Of a DNA stretch of 64,000 nucleotides, positions 1 through 9,461 are shown piece by piece. The position numbers and the translations under genes were made by a program. This DNA is from Pedobacter foliorum. Its GTDB lineage: Bacteria; Bacteroidota; Bacteroidia; Sphingobacteriales; Sphingobacteriaceae. The notes under the pieces are model-generated. The model worked only from the letters and a program-made list of their open reading frames with translations. It ran no database searches and was not told where the DNA came from. The stretch spans positions 806,001-870,000 of the forward strand of contig NZ_JABSNU010000001.1 of NCBI RefSeq assembly GCF_013266735.1, in the 5' to 3' direction. The first letter of the stretch is position 1, and each line of letters begins with the position of its first letter.

Positions 1-1
1 A

Positions 2-1072
2 AGTGGCGAAGGACCCGATCATGTGTCTGGCAACTATGGTTTGCTCGACCAGATAGCAGGGCTTAAGTGGGTGCAACAAAACATAGCAGCCTTTGGTGGT
101 GACCCCAGAAAAGTAACTATTTTTGGTGAGTCGGCCGGAGGAATCTCAGTTAGTATGTTGTGTGCATCACCTCTGGCTAAAGGCCTTTTCCGGGGAGCGA
201 TTTCACAGAGCGGGGGATCTTTTGGCCCCATTAGCGTGAAAACATATCCTGGTGAAAATATGAAGGCACTGAAGCAAGCAGAAACTGAGGGATTGGCTTA
301 TGCCGCAAAAGCAGGAGCGACCTCCATAGAAGACCTTAAAAAGCTGGAAGTGGAGCAGCTCCCTATGGACTGGGGTGCTGGCAGCTCCTGGCCTGTAATA
401 GACGGATATGTGATCCCGGATGTTCAATATAAACTATACCAGGCAGGCCGCTACAATGATGTGCCGGTACTTATTGGCTACAATTCCGATGAGGGACTAA
501 GTTTCTCTCCTGGAAAGAGCCCTCAAGAATATACCGATGGGGTAAAAGCACGTTATGGACAATTTGCTGATCAGTTAATTAAGGCCTACCCGGTAGGTGA
601 AAATTCTGTTCCCCGCACGGCAAGGAATTTGTCGAGGGATGCCGCATTTGGATGGCACAACTGGACCTGGGCCAGGCTCCAGTCAAAAACGGGGAAATCA
701 AAGGTGTTTTACTATTTTTTTGACCAGCATCCAAATTACCCCGAGGGTACTGCTGAATACGGACACGGCTCTCCCCATGCACAGGACGTTTCCTATGTTT
801 TCCAGCATATCGATCCTTTGAATCCGAAAACTTCCGGTTCAGATTTAAAGATCTCCGCCGTCATGGGGGATTACTGGGTCAACTTCGTAAAATATGGGAA
901 TCCTAACGGAAAGGGACTGCCCCAATGGCCGGGGTTTCACACAGGACAGCCATCAGTGATGCATTTCGCGGAGACACCTCATATTGGATCAGTTCCCGAC
1001 GAAAAGTCACTGGAGGTATTGGATCAATATTTTAGGTGGAAACTTGGTGTAAATGAAAAAGGCCAGGAATAG
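2..1072 (+). CDS. Type-B carboxylesterase (3' part, truncated by window edge)
   Basis: The reading frame is open from base 2, so the gene starts before the window; the GTG at 23 is internal. The visible 356 or so residues are the C-terminal two thirds of an alpha/beta-hydrolase of the cholinesterase/para-nitrobenzyl esterase family. The nucleophile elbow GESAGG carries the catalytic Ser. An Asp-Glu in IGYNSDEG and a His in [12 protein letters not shown] fit the other members of the triad. The conserved block [17 protein letters not shown] lies just before the elbow, as usual. These enzymes hydrolyse carboxylic esters. In carbohydrate-rich Bacteroidota loci they are usually secreted and may de-esterify plant polymers, but the substrate cannot be read here. 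It precedes the hybrid sensor gene by 259 bases. Confidence 0.93.
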   Translation, partial: SGEGPDHVSGNYGLLDQIAGLKWVQQNIAAFGGDPRKVTIFGESAGGISVSMLCASPLAKGLFRGAISQSGGSFGPISVKTYPGENMKALKQAETEGLAYAAKAGATSIEDLKKLEVEQLPMDWGAGSSWPVIDGYVIPDVQYKLYQAGRYNDVPVLIGYNSDEGLSFSPGKSPQEYTDGVKARYGQFADQLIKAYPVGENSVPRTARNLSRDAAFGWHNWTWARLQSKTGKSKVFYYFFDQHPNYPEGTAEYGHGSPHAQDVSYVFQHIDPLNPKTSGSDLKISAVMGDYWVNFVKYGNPNGKGLPQWPGFHTGQPSVMHFAETPHIGSVPDEKSLEVLDQYFRWKLGVNEKGQE

Positions 1073-1104
1073 GGTTTTAGGAAATTTGCAATACGCGCCC
1101 TCTA

Positions 1105-1141
1105 AAACGTCAGTTGTAGTATTTTGCTAGGGCTGGCGTTT
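1105..1141 (+). terminator. Possible weak terminator after the esterase
   Basis: Arms aaacgtcag (1105-1113) and ctggcgttt (1133-1141) pair with one G-U, followed by an AT-rich run. The loop is long (19 bases), so this is only a candidate. The rest of 1073-1331 shows nothing I recognise. Confidence 0.3.
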
Positions 1142-1331
1142 AAATTTTAACAATTACCCGCCAAACATTACTGATCTATCAGGGCTGAGAGCGGGTTGTT
1201 CTTTAAAAATATCCAGATTTAAGTGTAGCTTAGCTATACCAATATTAAACAATCAATTGTAACGATTTGGCTTTAGTTTTCATTATTTTCTGAATTCCGG
1301 AGAATGACTAAAGCATTTAATAGAAAAATAT

Positions 1332-4300
1332 ATGTTTCGGTTTCTAGCTTTGATCAGCGCATTCCTATTGTGCAATTCTCTTTTTGCACAGGAAAATGTG
1401 TATCAGTTTTCCCATCTGGATATTTCTGACGGCTTATCGGACAATCAGGTAAATGCGATATATAAAGATCACAGGGGATTTATGTGGTTTGGAACCATGG
1501 CCGGTCTCAGCAGGTATGATGGGTATGAATTCAAGGTGTTTAAGCATAATTCAAAAGATAGTACGAGTTTACCTAATAGCTATATTGTCAATATATTTGA
1601 GGGGCCGGAGAAAAAAATATGGATTAAATCCAATCGTGGTTTCAGTATTTATGACCCTTTAACTGAAAGGTTTGAGCGATTTCAGGATAAACATTTTAAA
1701 AAATATAAAATTCCCGGCGGATACCTCAAAGAGATCAAGACCGATAACAGAGGAAGGTTCTATTTTTACATTGAAAATCAAGGTATTTTTTGTTATGATG
1801 CAATCCGTGATACAACAACCGGATATGTTGATAAAAGTGATGCACCTCATTCGTTAGATGCTGGTCAGATCAGCGATTTTATTGACGATCTAAAAGGTAA
1901 TTTATGGGTTATCTATACCAATGGCGTTCTCGATAAGTTTAATTTAAAGAAACGGAAGGTAACAAACAGGTACTTTACAGTTAAAGATCATTTAGGAGCG
2001 CAACAAAACTCTTTCAATCTCAATCATGATACTGAAGGCAATATTTTTATTTATAGTGCCGGTAACCTTTCCGGCTTGTACTACCTCAACGTAGCCAGTG
2101 ACAAGTTCCGCTATTTTGGAAAAAAGCAAGATCATTCGGGGCTAAGTTCAAATAATGTTAGTCAAGTTGTAGAAGGGGCTGATGGAAATATCTGGATAGG
2201 GACTGATCATGGGGGAATCAATATTTTAGATAAACGGACCAACAAAATAACTTATATTTTAAGTAAAGAAAATGACCTAAGAGGTTTAAACGACAATAGC
2301 GTAGCCGGTTTGTACAAAGACAACAACGGCATCATCTGGATAGGTACCTTTAAAAAAGGGATCAGCTACTATCATAAAGACATTTACAAGTTTCCCCGAA
2401 ATAACTATTTAACAGGGAACAACGTCATCCATAAGGATATAAACTCCTTCGTTGAAGATAAGCAGGGGAATTTGTGGATAGGAACAAATGGGACAGGTTT
2501 AATGTATTTAAACAGAAAAACAGGTGAGATTAAGACCTATCGTAATCAACCCGGGAATGATAATTCCCTAAGCAGTGATGTGGTGATTAGTCTCTGCGTT
2601 GACCATTTAGGTACGCTATGGATCGGAACTTATTTAGGCGGTCTTGACTCATTTGACGGGCAGAAGTTTAGTCATTTCAAATATACAGCAGACCCGTCCG
2701 GCATCTCGGACAACCGAATCTACGCCCTACTGGAAGATTCATCGAACAGGCTGTGGATTGGTACTTTAAATGGTGGATTGGATCTGTTTGACCGGAATAC
2801 AAAGAAATTCAAGCACTTTAACCCATCAGTAGAAAATACTTTAAATGCTTATGGCATTTCTTGTATATATGAAGATAAAAACAAAAATATCTGGATTGGT
2901 ACGACCGCGGGGCTTAGTATCCTTGATCATAGAACCGGTAAATTTAAACAACTAGTAAATGACCGCAAGAATTCGAACAGTCTCATACAGAACGACGTGA
3001 ATTCAATTGTTGAAGATCGCAGGGGATGGATCTGGATAGGTACTGTGGAAGGTATCAGTATATATAATCCGACAACGGGAAAATTCATTAATTTAAGTGA
3101 AGATATTGGTTTACCTGAGAATACAGCCTTAGCACTTCTTGAAGATGAGGAGGGGCACATCTGGTATAGCTCCAGAAAGGGGCTTTACAAGATTTCTGTA
3201 GTTTTATCGGGAAAAAACTATACATTCCAATATAGTAAATACAACATATCCGACGGATTGCAAGGTACCCAGTTTAACATCAATGCTGTTTACAAAACGA
3301 AAGCAGGTGAGCTGATCTTTGGAGGACCAAATGGCTTTAATATTTTCAGCGCGGGTCAAATCAAAAACACCGGTTTTCCGTCTGAATTGGTCATTACTGA
3401 CTTAGAGGTGTTTTATGATAAAGTACGTGTTGCTGAAAGGGTAAATGGGCGTACTATTCTTCCCGAAGCCATCACAGGGCTCAAGCATTTAACCCTCAGC
3501 TATAAAGAAAATATTTTTTCACTTCAATTTGCGTTCCTGAACTATTTCAGCCCCAATAAAATAACCTACAAATACAATTTGGAAGGATTTGATGGACGCT
3601 GGCTTACCGTTCCCTCGGAAATACGCAAGGCTACTTTTACAAATCTTGACCCAGGAGAGTATACCTTTTATGTAAGGGCTTTTAATGAAAACGATGTGAT
3701 ACCCGTAGCTGAGTCTAAGCTGACAATTACGATTTTACCTCCCTTCTGGCGTACAACCTGGGCATATATACTGTACACACTGGCAATTGGCTTGTTGCTA
3801 CTGTTTATCCGAAGCAGGGGGATCAGTAAGTTAAGACGCGAATTTGCTTTAGTCCAGGAAAGGATTCAGGCCCGGCAGTTACGTGAACAGGATCGTAAAG
3901 AAGCGGAAAGATTAAGGGAACTTGATTTGTTGAAAATTAAATTTTTAACCAATTTGAGTCATGAATTCAGAACCCCGATTTCATTGATTCTGGCTCCGGT
4001 AGATAAACTTTTAATAGAAGCCAAAGAGCAGCGAGGTCATGGTCAGTTAACCATGATAAAACGAAATGCGAGGCGTCTATTAAATCTGGTAAATCAATTA
4101 CTCGATTTCCGTAAAATGGAAGAGCAGGAATTGCTGCTAAATATCAGTGATGGCGAAATCGTATCTTTTTTAAAAGACGCAACAGAATCTTTTTATGACC
4201 TCGCTGAACGTAAACAGATCAAATTAACCTTCAAAAGTACTATTGAAAATTTGTTGGTGTCATATGATCAGGATAAGGTGGAGCGTATATTGTTCAATCT

Positions 4301-5510
4301 GCTTTCGAATGCCTTTAAATTTACTCCTTCCGGAGGCAGAGTGAGTGTTGAATTGCAAACCCTGCCGCATCAAACCAGGAAGGACAAGATTTTATTAGAG
4401 TTAAAGGTGTCAGACTCGGGAATTGGTATTCCAAAAGATAAACAGGAAATTATTTTTGAGCGTTTTTTTCAAAATGAAACCTCTGCTTCTATTCTTAATC
4501 AGGGTTCAGGAATCGGCCTCTCCATTACCAAAGAGTTTGTGAAAATGCATGGAGGTGAAATCAATATAGAAAGTGAGCCCGGTTTGGGAAGTTGTTTTAC
4601 GGTACACCTGAATGTTGCTTATGCAGCACTTTCGGAGCAGGAATTAGCTCAGGCTGAAGCTATTCATTTGCCTCAGAAGGAAACATCGAAAAAGGATGGG
4701 GGGAAAGCATCTGCTGATAAACGCTTGGGTACAAAAAATGCCCCTGTTATTTTGTTGGTGGAGGACAATGAAGACTTCAGATTTTATCTCAAAGATAACC
4801 TGAGCATTTTCTATAAGATAGAAGAGGCCTCCAATGGTAAAGAAGGTTGGCAAAAGGCACTTGCACTGCATCCGCATTTGATCGTTTCAGATATCAGTAT
4901 GCCTGAAATGAATGGTAATGAATTGTGCGAGAAAATCAAATCGGATGAAAGAACAAAGCACATTCCCGTCATCTTATTAACGGCATTAACTGCTGAAGAA
5001 GAGCAGCTTAAGGGTTTGGAGACCGGAGCGAACGATTACATGACCAAGCCTTTTAATTTCGAGATTTTACATTCTAAAATCAAGAACCTGCTTACGCTGC
5101 ACCAGACCTTTAAAAGCACTTATTCCAGACAAATTAGCATGGCTTCACCAGAAATGGAAATAGAATCGGATGATGCTAAATTCCTGAATGCTGCATTGCT
5201 TTACATTGAAACGAATCTTCATAATCCACAACTGTCCGTAGAGGACCTGAGTAGACATATTGCCATGAGTAGGGTATCTCTGTACAAAAAATGTCTGAAG
5301 GTAACCGGCAAAACTCCTGTAGACTTTATCAGATCTGTTAAGCTGGAGAAAGCAGCGGTATTATTGGAAAAAAGCGATAAAACTATTGCTGAAATATGCT
5401 ACATGGTAGGTTTTAGTACACCTAACTATTTTGCTAAGTCATTTAAAATAAAATATAATGTACTTCCTTCTGAGTACATAGTAGAAAAAAGGAATAAGCA
5501 ACCAGACTAG
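1332..5510 (+). CDS. Hybrid two-component system sensor/regulator (HTCS)
   Basis: A 1392-residue one-protein signalling system of the type that controls polysaccharide utilisation loci in Bacteroidota. Domains in order are: signal peptide (1-19, ending FAQ); a periplasmic two-bladed propeller built from many Reg_prop repeats (about 20-690, recurring N-[IL]-W-I-G-T motifs); a Y_Y_Y domain (about 727-800); one membrane helix (about 808-828); HisKA with phospho-acceptor His877 in SHEFRTP; HATPase_c with NLLSNAFKFTP, SDSGIGIP and GSGIGLS motifs; a receiver domain (about 1138-1250) with Asp1187 in SDISMPEMNG and the Lys of MTKPF; and an AraC-type HTH (about 1290-1385). All catalytic residues look intact. 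No SusC/SusD pair lies beside it. The next items are a GH3-like remnant and an oxidative cassette, so its target may be those genes or may have been lost. Confidence 0.95.
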   Translation: MFRFLALISAFLLCNSLFAQENVYQFSHLDISDGLSDNQVNAIYKDHRGFMWFGTMAGLSRYDGYEFKVFKHNSKDSTSLPNSYIVNIFEGPEKKIWIKSNRGFSIYDPLTERFERFQDKHFKKYKIPGGYLKEIKTDNRGRFYFYIENQGIFCYDAIRDTTTGYVDKSDAPHSLDAGQISDFIDDLKGNLWVIYTNGVLDKFNLKKRKVTNRYFTVKDHLGAQQNSFNLNHDTEGNIFIYSAGNLSGLYYLNVASDKFRYFGKKQDHSGLSSNNVSQVVEGADGNIWIGTDHGGINILDKRTNKITYILSKENDLRGLNDNSVAGLYKDNNGIIWIGTFKKGISYYHKDIYKFPRNNYLTGNNVIHKDINSFVEDKQGNLWIGTNGTGLMYLNRKTGEIKTYRNQPGNDNSLSSDVVISLCVDHLGTLWIGTYLGGLDSFDGQKFSHFKYTADPSGISDNRIYALLEDSSNRLWIGTLNGGLDLFDRNTKKFKHFNPSVENTLNAYGISCIYEDKNKNIWIGTTAGLSILDHRTGKFKQLVNDRKNSNSLIQNDVNSIVEDRRGWIWIGTVEGISIYNPTTGKFINLSEDIGLPENTALALLEDEEGHIWYSSRKGLYKISVVLSGKNYTFQYSKYNISDGLQGTQFNINAVYKTKAGELIFGGPNGFNIFSAGQIKNTGFPSELVITDLEVFYDKVRVAERVNGRTILPEAITGLKHLTLSYKENIFSLQFAFLNYFSPNKITYKYNLEGFDGRWLTVPSEIRKATFTNLDPGEYTFYVRAFNENDVIPVAESKLTITILPPFWRTTWAYILYTLAIGLLLLFIRSRGISKLRREFALVQERIQARQLREQDRKEAERLRELDLLKIKFLTNLSHEFRTPISLILAPVDKLLIEAKEQRGHGQLTMIKRNARRLLNLVNQLLDFRKMEEQELLLNISDGEIVSFLKDATESFYDLAERKQIKLTFKSTIENLLVSYDQDKVERILFNLLSNAFKFTPSGGRVSVELQTLPHQTRKDKILLELKVSDSGIGIPKDKQEIIFERFFQNETSASILNQGSGIGLSITKEFVKMHGGEINIESEPGLGSCFTVHLNVAYAALSEQELAQAEAIHLPQKETSKKDGGKASADKRLGTKNAPVILLVEDNEDFRFYLKDNLSIFYKIEEASNGKEGWQKALALHPHLIVSDISMPEMNGNELCEKIKSDERTKHIPVILLTALTAEEEQLKGLETGANDYMTKPFNFEILHSKIKNLLTLHQTFKSTYSRQISMASPEMEIESDDAKFLNAALLYIETNLHNPQLSVEDLSRHIAMSRVSLYKKCLKVTGKTPVDFIRSVKLEKAAVLLEKSDKTIAEICYMVGFSTPNYFAKSFKIKYNVLPSEYIVEKRNKQPD

Positions 5511-5619
5511 GTTAACATTTCTTCTCACTTATTTAACATTATTGCTCTGTGATCGACGTTCGGGATTGTAGTTTCGTGTTCTAAAAATCAGCCAATTATA
5601 ATCCTATTTTAAACAATTA

Positions 5620-5721
5620 ATGAAATCAATATTCTTAACTATAGCAGCTATAGGGGCCGCATTGATGGTCTATGCGCAACAGAACCAACCGGTTTATCTT
5701 GATGTAAGCAAACCTATATAA
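5620..5721 (+). pseudogene. Truncated N-terminus of a secreted glycosidase (GH3-like remnant)
   Basis: An ATG at 5620 opens 33 codons ending at TAA 5719-5721. The product has a clean signal peptide (MKSIFLTIAAIGAALMVYAQ) followed by QNQPVYLDVSKPI. That string closely resembles the mature start of secreted GH3 beta-glucosidases/xylosidases, in which an LD.s.PI segment is followed by a RVEDLLSRMT motif. Shifting frame by one base after PI gives about 15 more plausible residues (YKNADPHKKVNA-like) before the match ends. The likely history is a frameshift plus deletion of nearly all of the enzyme. The signal peptide is directly visible; the GH3 assignment is inference. The rest of 5511-5798 holds only the leader of the next gene. 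Confidence 0.5.
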
Positions 5722-5798
5722 GAATGCGGATCCACACAAAAAAGTGAATGCTATACAAAACTAAGATACTTGATTAACCAAATATTATACAGATAAAC

Positions 5799-6548
5799 AT
5801 GAATTTATATTCTTATTTTTTAGTTGCGGGTACATCGGCTTTATGCTTTTTAATGGGCGGTTCTGCTGTTGCACAGCAGAACAAAGTCGCCCCAATAATC
5901 ATCAAGGCAGAACGCAATACCCTCCTCCGGAGTTTTGTCGACCTTAAAGGAGGTAAACGCGTTACCCATGCCATCAGCATAGGTAGTCCACTACAGGTTC
6001 ATTACACTTACGACGCCGACAATGGCCAATTAGTTCTATTGTGGAAAGGTGAATTTCTGGATGCCACACCAATGTGGCACGACAGGGGCGATGGTTCCTC
6101 GCGGCCACTTGGAAAAGCGATCCAACTTGGAGATGCCACACCACAGATTCAGCGGTTGGCAACACTACAAACTGAATTTAAAAAAGACACAACGGGGTCT
6201 GGCTTTAGACCTAAGGGTTATACGCTTGATGCGTCAGGTCTGCCGAAGTTTAAGTACCTGACATACGGATTGAGTGTTAAGGATGCGACAATGGTGATTG
6301 ACGGCGGCCAGGGCATTCGGCGTGAAATTGAGCCAGAAGGAAGTGCCAATGACTTATACCTTTGTCTCGCCAGAGCAAATACTATCGAACAGAAAGATGG
6401 TAAATATGTCATAGGAGATAAAGCGTATTCCATTACTGTTGCGGATGAGGCCGTATTGAAGCCTATTGTCAGAACAATACAAGGAACTCAGGAGCTCCTG
6501 GTTCCATTCAAAAGTAAGATCGTTTACGCTATTCTTTTTAACCAATAA
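5799..6548 (+). CDS. Secreted protein resembling the domain attached to PVC/Bacteroidota c-type cytochromes
   Basis: A 249-residue protein with a signal peptide (about 1-25, cleavage after AVAQ). The segment with RSFVDLKGGKRVTHAISIGS, then a Y-D-A-D-N stretch and LWKGEFLDATPMWHDRGDG, resembles a domain found beside heme-binding domains in large secreted oxidoreductases of Planctomycetes and Bacteroidota. There it reads roughly R.f...R.IAVGyP..v...fD...LaliWqG.FlDA..hW..RG. No CxxCH is present, so it does not itself carry a c-type heme. The stop is 4 bases before the ATG of the propeller/cytochrome gene, which indicates co-transcription and probably a shared periplasmic complex. Its biochemical role is not known to me. 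Confidence 0.75.
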   Translation: MNLYSYFLVAGTSALCFLMGGSAVAQQNKVAPIIIKAERNTLLRSFVDLKGGKRVTHAISIGSPLQVHYTYDADNGQLVLLWKGEFLDATPMWHDRGDGSSRPLGKAIQLGDATPQIQRLATLQTEFKKDTTGSGFRPKGYTLDASGLPKFKYLTYGLSVKDATMVIDGGQGIRREIEPEGSANDLYLCLARANTIEQKDGKYVIGDKAYSITVADEAVLKPIVRTIQGTQELLVPFKSKIVYAILFNQ

Positions 6549-6552
6549 CCAG

Positions 6553-8490
6553 ATGAACATTTATTTCAATTATAAAAACGGGATATCGTGCCTGTTGACA
6601 ATGACATTTATACTGATGTCATTAATATGCTTTGCCCAGGCAGAATCTCCAAAGGAAGATGATTATTTTAAGATCATGAAAGTATCTGCTCCTGAAGGGG
6701 AAATACTTGAAGTGGGCGGACTCTGTACACTGCCTAACGGCGATTTGGGTGTCACTACCAGAAGGGGGGATGTTTTCATCGTGAAAAACCCTTCATCACT
6801 GAAACCAACATTCCAAAAATTTGCATCGGGTCTTCATGAGGTGCTTGGACTTGCCTATAAAAACGGATCATTTTATTGTGTTCAGCGAGGGGAACTCACT
6901 AAAATGACAGATACAGACAACGATGGGGTAGCAGATGATTTTGAGACTATTTATGCATGGCCATTGTCGGGAAATTACCATGAGTACAGTTTTGGTCCTA
7001 AGCTGGCTGCTGACGGATCGTTCTTTGTAACCCTGAATCTTGGATTTCCGCCCACCTGGTGGAATCCAACAAGCATGGTTCCATGGAGGGGCTGGGCACT
7101 TCATATTTTTGAAGATGGAAGGATTGAGCCCTGGGCTGCAGGTATGCGCTCGCCCTGTGGGATCAGTATGATTGATGATCAGCTATTCTATACCGATAAT
7201 CAGGGCGACTGGGTTGGCTCAGGAAGTATCATGCAAGTAAAAAAAGGCGCATTTATGGGACACCCATCCAGTCTGGTGTGGACTAATCTGCCACAGTCTC
7301 CTCTCAAACTCAGCACAGAACAGTTCTTTGCTAAGAATCAAACAAAGATGATTTACGACAGTAAGGGAAACAGTGTGAAGCCTGAAAATGATGTGAATGA
7401 AAAAGTGGTAACCGAGTATGACATGAAAAAGAATTTTCCAGAGCTCCAGCTACCTGCAGTTTGGCTGCCTCATGGAATCCTCGGTATTTCAAATTCGGAG
7501 ATCGTAAAAATTCCTTCTGGCTCTTTTGGTCCTTTTGCTGGCCAGCTTCTGGTAGGCGACCAGGGGCAGAGCATGATTAGCCGTGTGTTTATGGAAAAGG
7601 TAAACGGTGAGTATCAAGGGGCTGCATGGCCTTTCAGAAGTGGGTTTCAATCAGGTATCGTGCGTCTGGCCTGGGGTAAAGATGGATCATTGTTCGCCGG
7701 GGAGACTAACCGTGGCTGGGGTTCTGCCGGTGAGGCTACAGAAGGGATTCAGCGACTCGTGTGGAACAATAAAATTCCTTTTGAAATGCTCCGTATAAAA
7801 GCTATGCCAGATGGGTTTGAAATAGAGTTTACCAAACCTGTTGATAGAAAATACGCCTCAGATCTTGCTTCTTATTCAGTGGAGAGCTTTATCTATAAAT
7901 ACCACAGTGTCTATGGAAGTCCACCGGTAAATAGCCAAAAGTGCAGTGTAAAGGGCGTTCGCGTTTCTGCTGATGGCCTCACTGCCCGAATTATTGTAGC
8001 CAACCTGCGCAAAGGATATATTCACAACATCACTTTGGATGGCATTCGCTCACAAGAGAACTACTATAGCTTGGCACATCCAACAGCATATTATACCTTA
8101 AATAACATCCCGGAAGGGAAGGTACTTAGCCCTACCGAAGTAAGCACCAGGAATTCATCTGCTATTAAAACACAGTCTCTTGAACAAAATAGAAGTTCAT
8201 TATCAGGTAAAAAAGCATCAATGTCGAAAATTCCAACTTACGATCAGGTGAAAGGCCTCCTGGCTAAAAATACCTGTCTGGCTTGTCACAATGCGGAGAA
8301 GAGACAAGTTGGCCCCTCTTTTAAAGAGATCTCTGCCAAAAAATATACTATTGAGGAACTAACGAGCCTGATTTATACACCAAAACCGGAGCACTGGCCG
8401 GATTATTCCACACCGATGCCGCCGATGACTAATGTTCCAAAAGATGAGGTTACTAAAATCGCGACGTGGATAAAATCATTAAATAAATAA
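6553..8490 (+). CDS. Secreted beta-propeller oxidoreductase-like protein with C-terminal cytochrome c domain
   Basis: The ATG at 6553 is preferred: an upstream in-frame start at 6466 would overlap the preceding gene by 80 bases and lack a signal peptide. From 6553 the 645-residue protein begins with a signal peptide (cleavage near CFAQA). Residues of about 40-450 resemble the six-bladed sorbosone/glucose dehydrogenase propeller (L.GLA, PHGILGIS, FAGQLLVGDQG segments). A linker rich in Ser follows, then a cytochrome c domain with CLACH at 575-579 and a Met-rich PMPPM segment offering the axial ligand. The fused heme would pass electrons from sugar or glycoside oxidation to the membrane. It sits between the cytochrome-associated domain gene and the DUF1080 gene, 32 bases from the latter. 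The substrate is unknown. Confidence 0.85.
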   Translation: MNIYFNYKNGISCLLTMTFILMSLICFAQAESPKEDDYFKIMKVSAPEGEILEVGGLCTLPNGDLGVTTRRGDVFIVKNPSSLKPTFQKFASGLHEVLGLAYKNGSFYCVQRGELTKMTDTDNDGVADDFETIYAWPLSGNYHEYSFGPKLAADGSFFVTLNLGFPPTWWNPTSMVPWRGWALHIFEDGRIEPWAAGMRSPCGISMIDDQLFYTDNQGDWVGSGSIMQVKKGAFMGHPSSLVWTNLPQSPLKLSTEQFFAKNQTKMIYDSKGNSVKPENDVNEKVVTEYDMKKNFPELQLPAVWLPHGILGISNSEIVKIPSGSFGPFAGQLLVGDQGQSMISRVFMEKVNGEYQGAAWPFRSGFQSGIVRLAWGKDGSLFAGETNRGWGSAGEATEGIQRLVWNNKIPFEMLRIKAMPDGFEIEFTKPVDRKYASDLASYSVESFIYKYHSVYGSPPVNSQKCSVKGVRVSADGLTARIIVANLRKGYIHNITLDGIRSQENYYSLAHPTAYYTLNNIPEGKVLSPTEVSTRNSSAIKTQSLEQNRSSLSGKKASMSKIPTYDQVKGLLAKNTCLACHNAEKRQVGPSFKEISAKKYTIEELTSLIYTPKPEHWPDYSTPMPPMTNVPKDEVTKIATWIKSLNK

Positions 8491-8522
8491 TTATATTCAA
8501 TAACTAAAAAAATTCCACTGAT

Positions 8523-9296
8523 ATGATGAAACGATTAATGTTAATTATTGCGATGTTCTCAACCAATGCAATGGTAGTTCAGGCACAGCAGGCAGGTAAA
8601 CCGGAAGATACCGAGGTATGGACCCCCGTGCCTGCAAAAGTAAGTCCGGCTAAGCTGGCAGGAGCAGCACCTTCAGATGCCACAGTTCTTTTTGATGGGA
8701 AAGATCTGGACCAATGGGTGAATTCCGACAATGCTGCTTCAGAGAAAAAATGGAAGTTATCTGATGGGATCATGACGGTAGATAAGTCTGTAGGTGATAT
8801 CCAGACAAAAGAGCAATTTATGGATTTTCAACTTCACATTGAATACAGGATTCCGGAAAATATAACCGGAAGCGGTCAGAGCAGAGGTAACAGCGGTATA
8901 TTTCTGGCTGCCCTTCCCTGGGGGGCTGGCGGATATGAGTTGCAAGTGCTGGACAATTATGAGAACAAAACCTATGTAAACGGGCAGGCAGGTAGCTTTT
9001 ATAAACAATCCCCACCATTGGTAAATGCCTGTTTAAAGCCGGGAGAATGGCAGACATATGACGTAGCCTGGACTGCGCCCCGTTTTAACGAGGATGGCTC
9101 TGTAAAATCGCCGGCTGTTGCAACAGTTTTTCACAATGGAATACTCATACAGAATGCGACGGTACTTAAAGGAGATACACCTTATATTGGACAGCCAACT
9201 TACAGAAAGCATGGCGCCTCATCAATTAAATTACAAAGTCATGGAGATAAAAGTGAACCGATCAGCTACCGCAATATCTGGTTGAGAAAATTATAG
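8523..9296 (+). CDS. DUF1080 (3-keto-disaccharide hydrolase-like) secreted protein
   Basis: A 257-residue secreted protein (signal peptide ends at about VVQAQ) made of one concanavalin-like beta-sandwich of the DUF1080 family. Diagnostic segments are LFDGKDLDQW near residue 58, the GNSGIFLA motif, GGYELQVLDNYENKTY and the closing YRNIWLRKL. Members of this family have been linked to hydrolysis of 3-keto-glycosides produced by sugar 3-dehydrogenases. That fits its place as the last gene of a cassette with a heme-containing propeller protein. Start at 8523 or the next ATG at 8526 cannot be told apart. It ends 84 bases before a strong bidirectional terminator. Confidence 0.9.
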   Translation: MMKRLMLIIAMFSTNAMVVQAQQAGKPEDTEVWTPVPAKVSPAKLAGAAPSDATVLFDGKDLDQWVNSDNAASEKKWKLSDGIMTVDKSVGDIQTKEQFMDFQLHIEYRIPENITGSGQSRGNSGIFLAALPWGAGGYELQVLDNYENKTYVNGQAGSFYKQSPPLVNACLKPGEWQTYDVAWTAPRFNEDGSVKSPAVATVFHNGILIQNATVLKGDTPYIGQPTYRKHGASSIKLQSHGDKSEPISYRNIWLRKL

Positions 9297-9380
9297 TAAA
9301 TCATGTTCGAATATCACAACTGGCGGATCCAGGCTTAACACAAATCAAAACATAAGTTAGCTAAAATGCGCAATACAATT

Positions 9381-9425
9381 GAAGTGAACCCCAAAAGTTT
9401 TTATCGAACTTTTGGGGTTCACTTC
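9381..9425. terminator. Bidirectional terminator
   Basis: Perfect 19-base inverted repeat (9381-9399 and 9407-9425) with a 7-base loop, core aaccccaaaagtt. It sits between the convergent DUF1080 gene and the arabinose operon. Confidence 0.85.
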
Positions 9426-9461
9426 ATAATGATACCTCCTCTTAATTTCCCTTCAGTGATA

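Noticed and set aside
6466..6552. Upstream start for the propeller-cytochrome gene
   Set aside because: Overlaps the previous gene and hides the signal peptide that starts at 6553.
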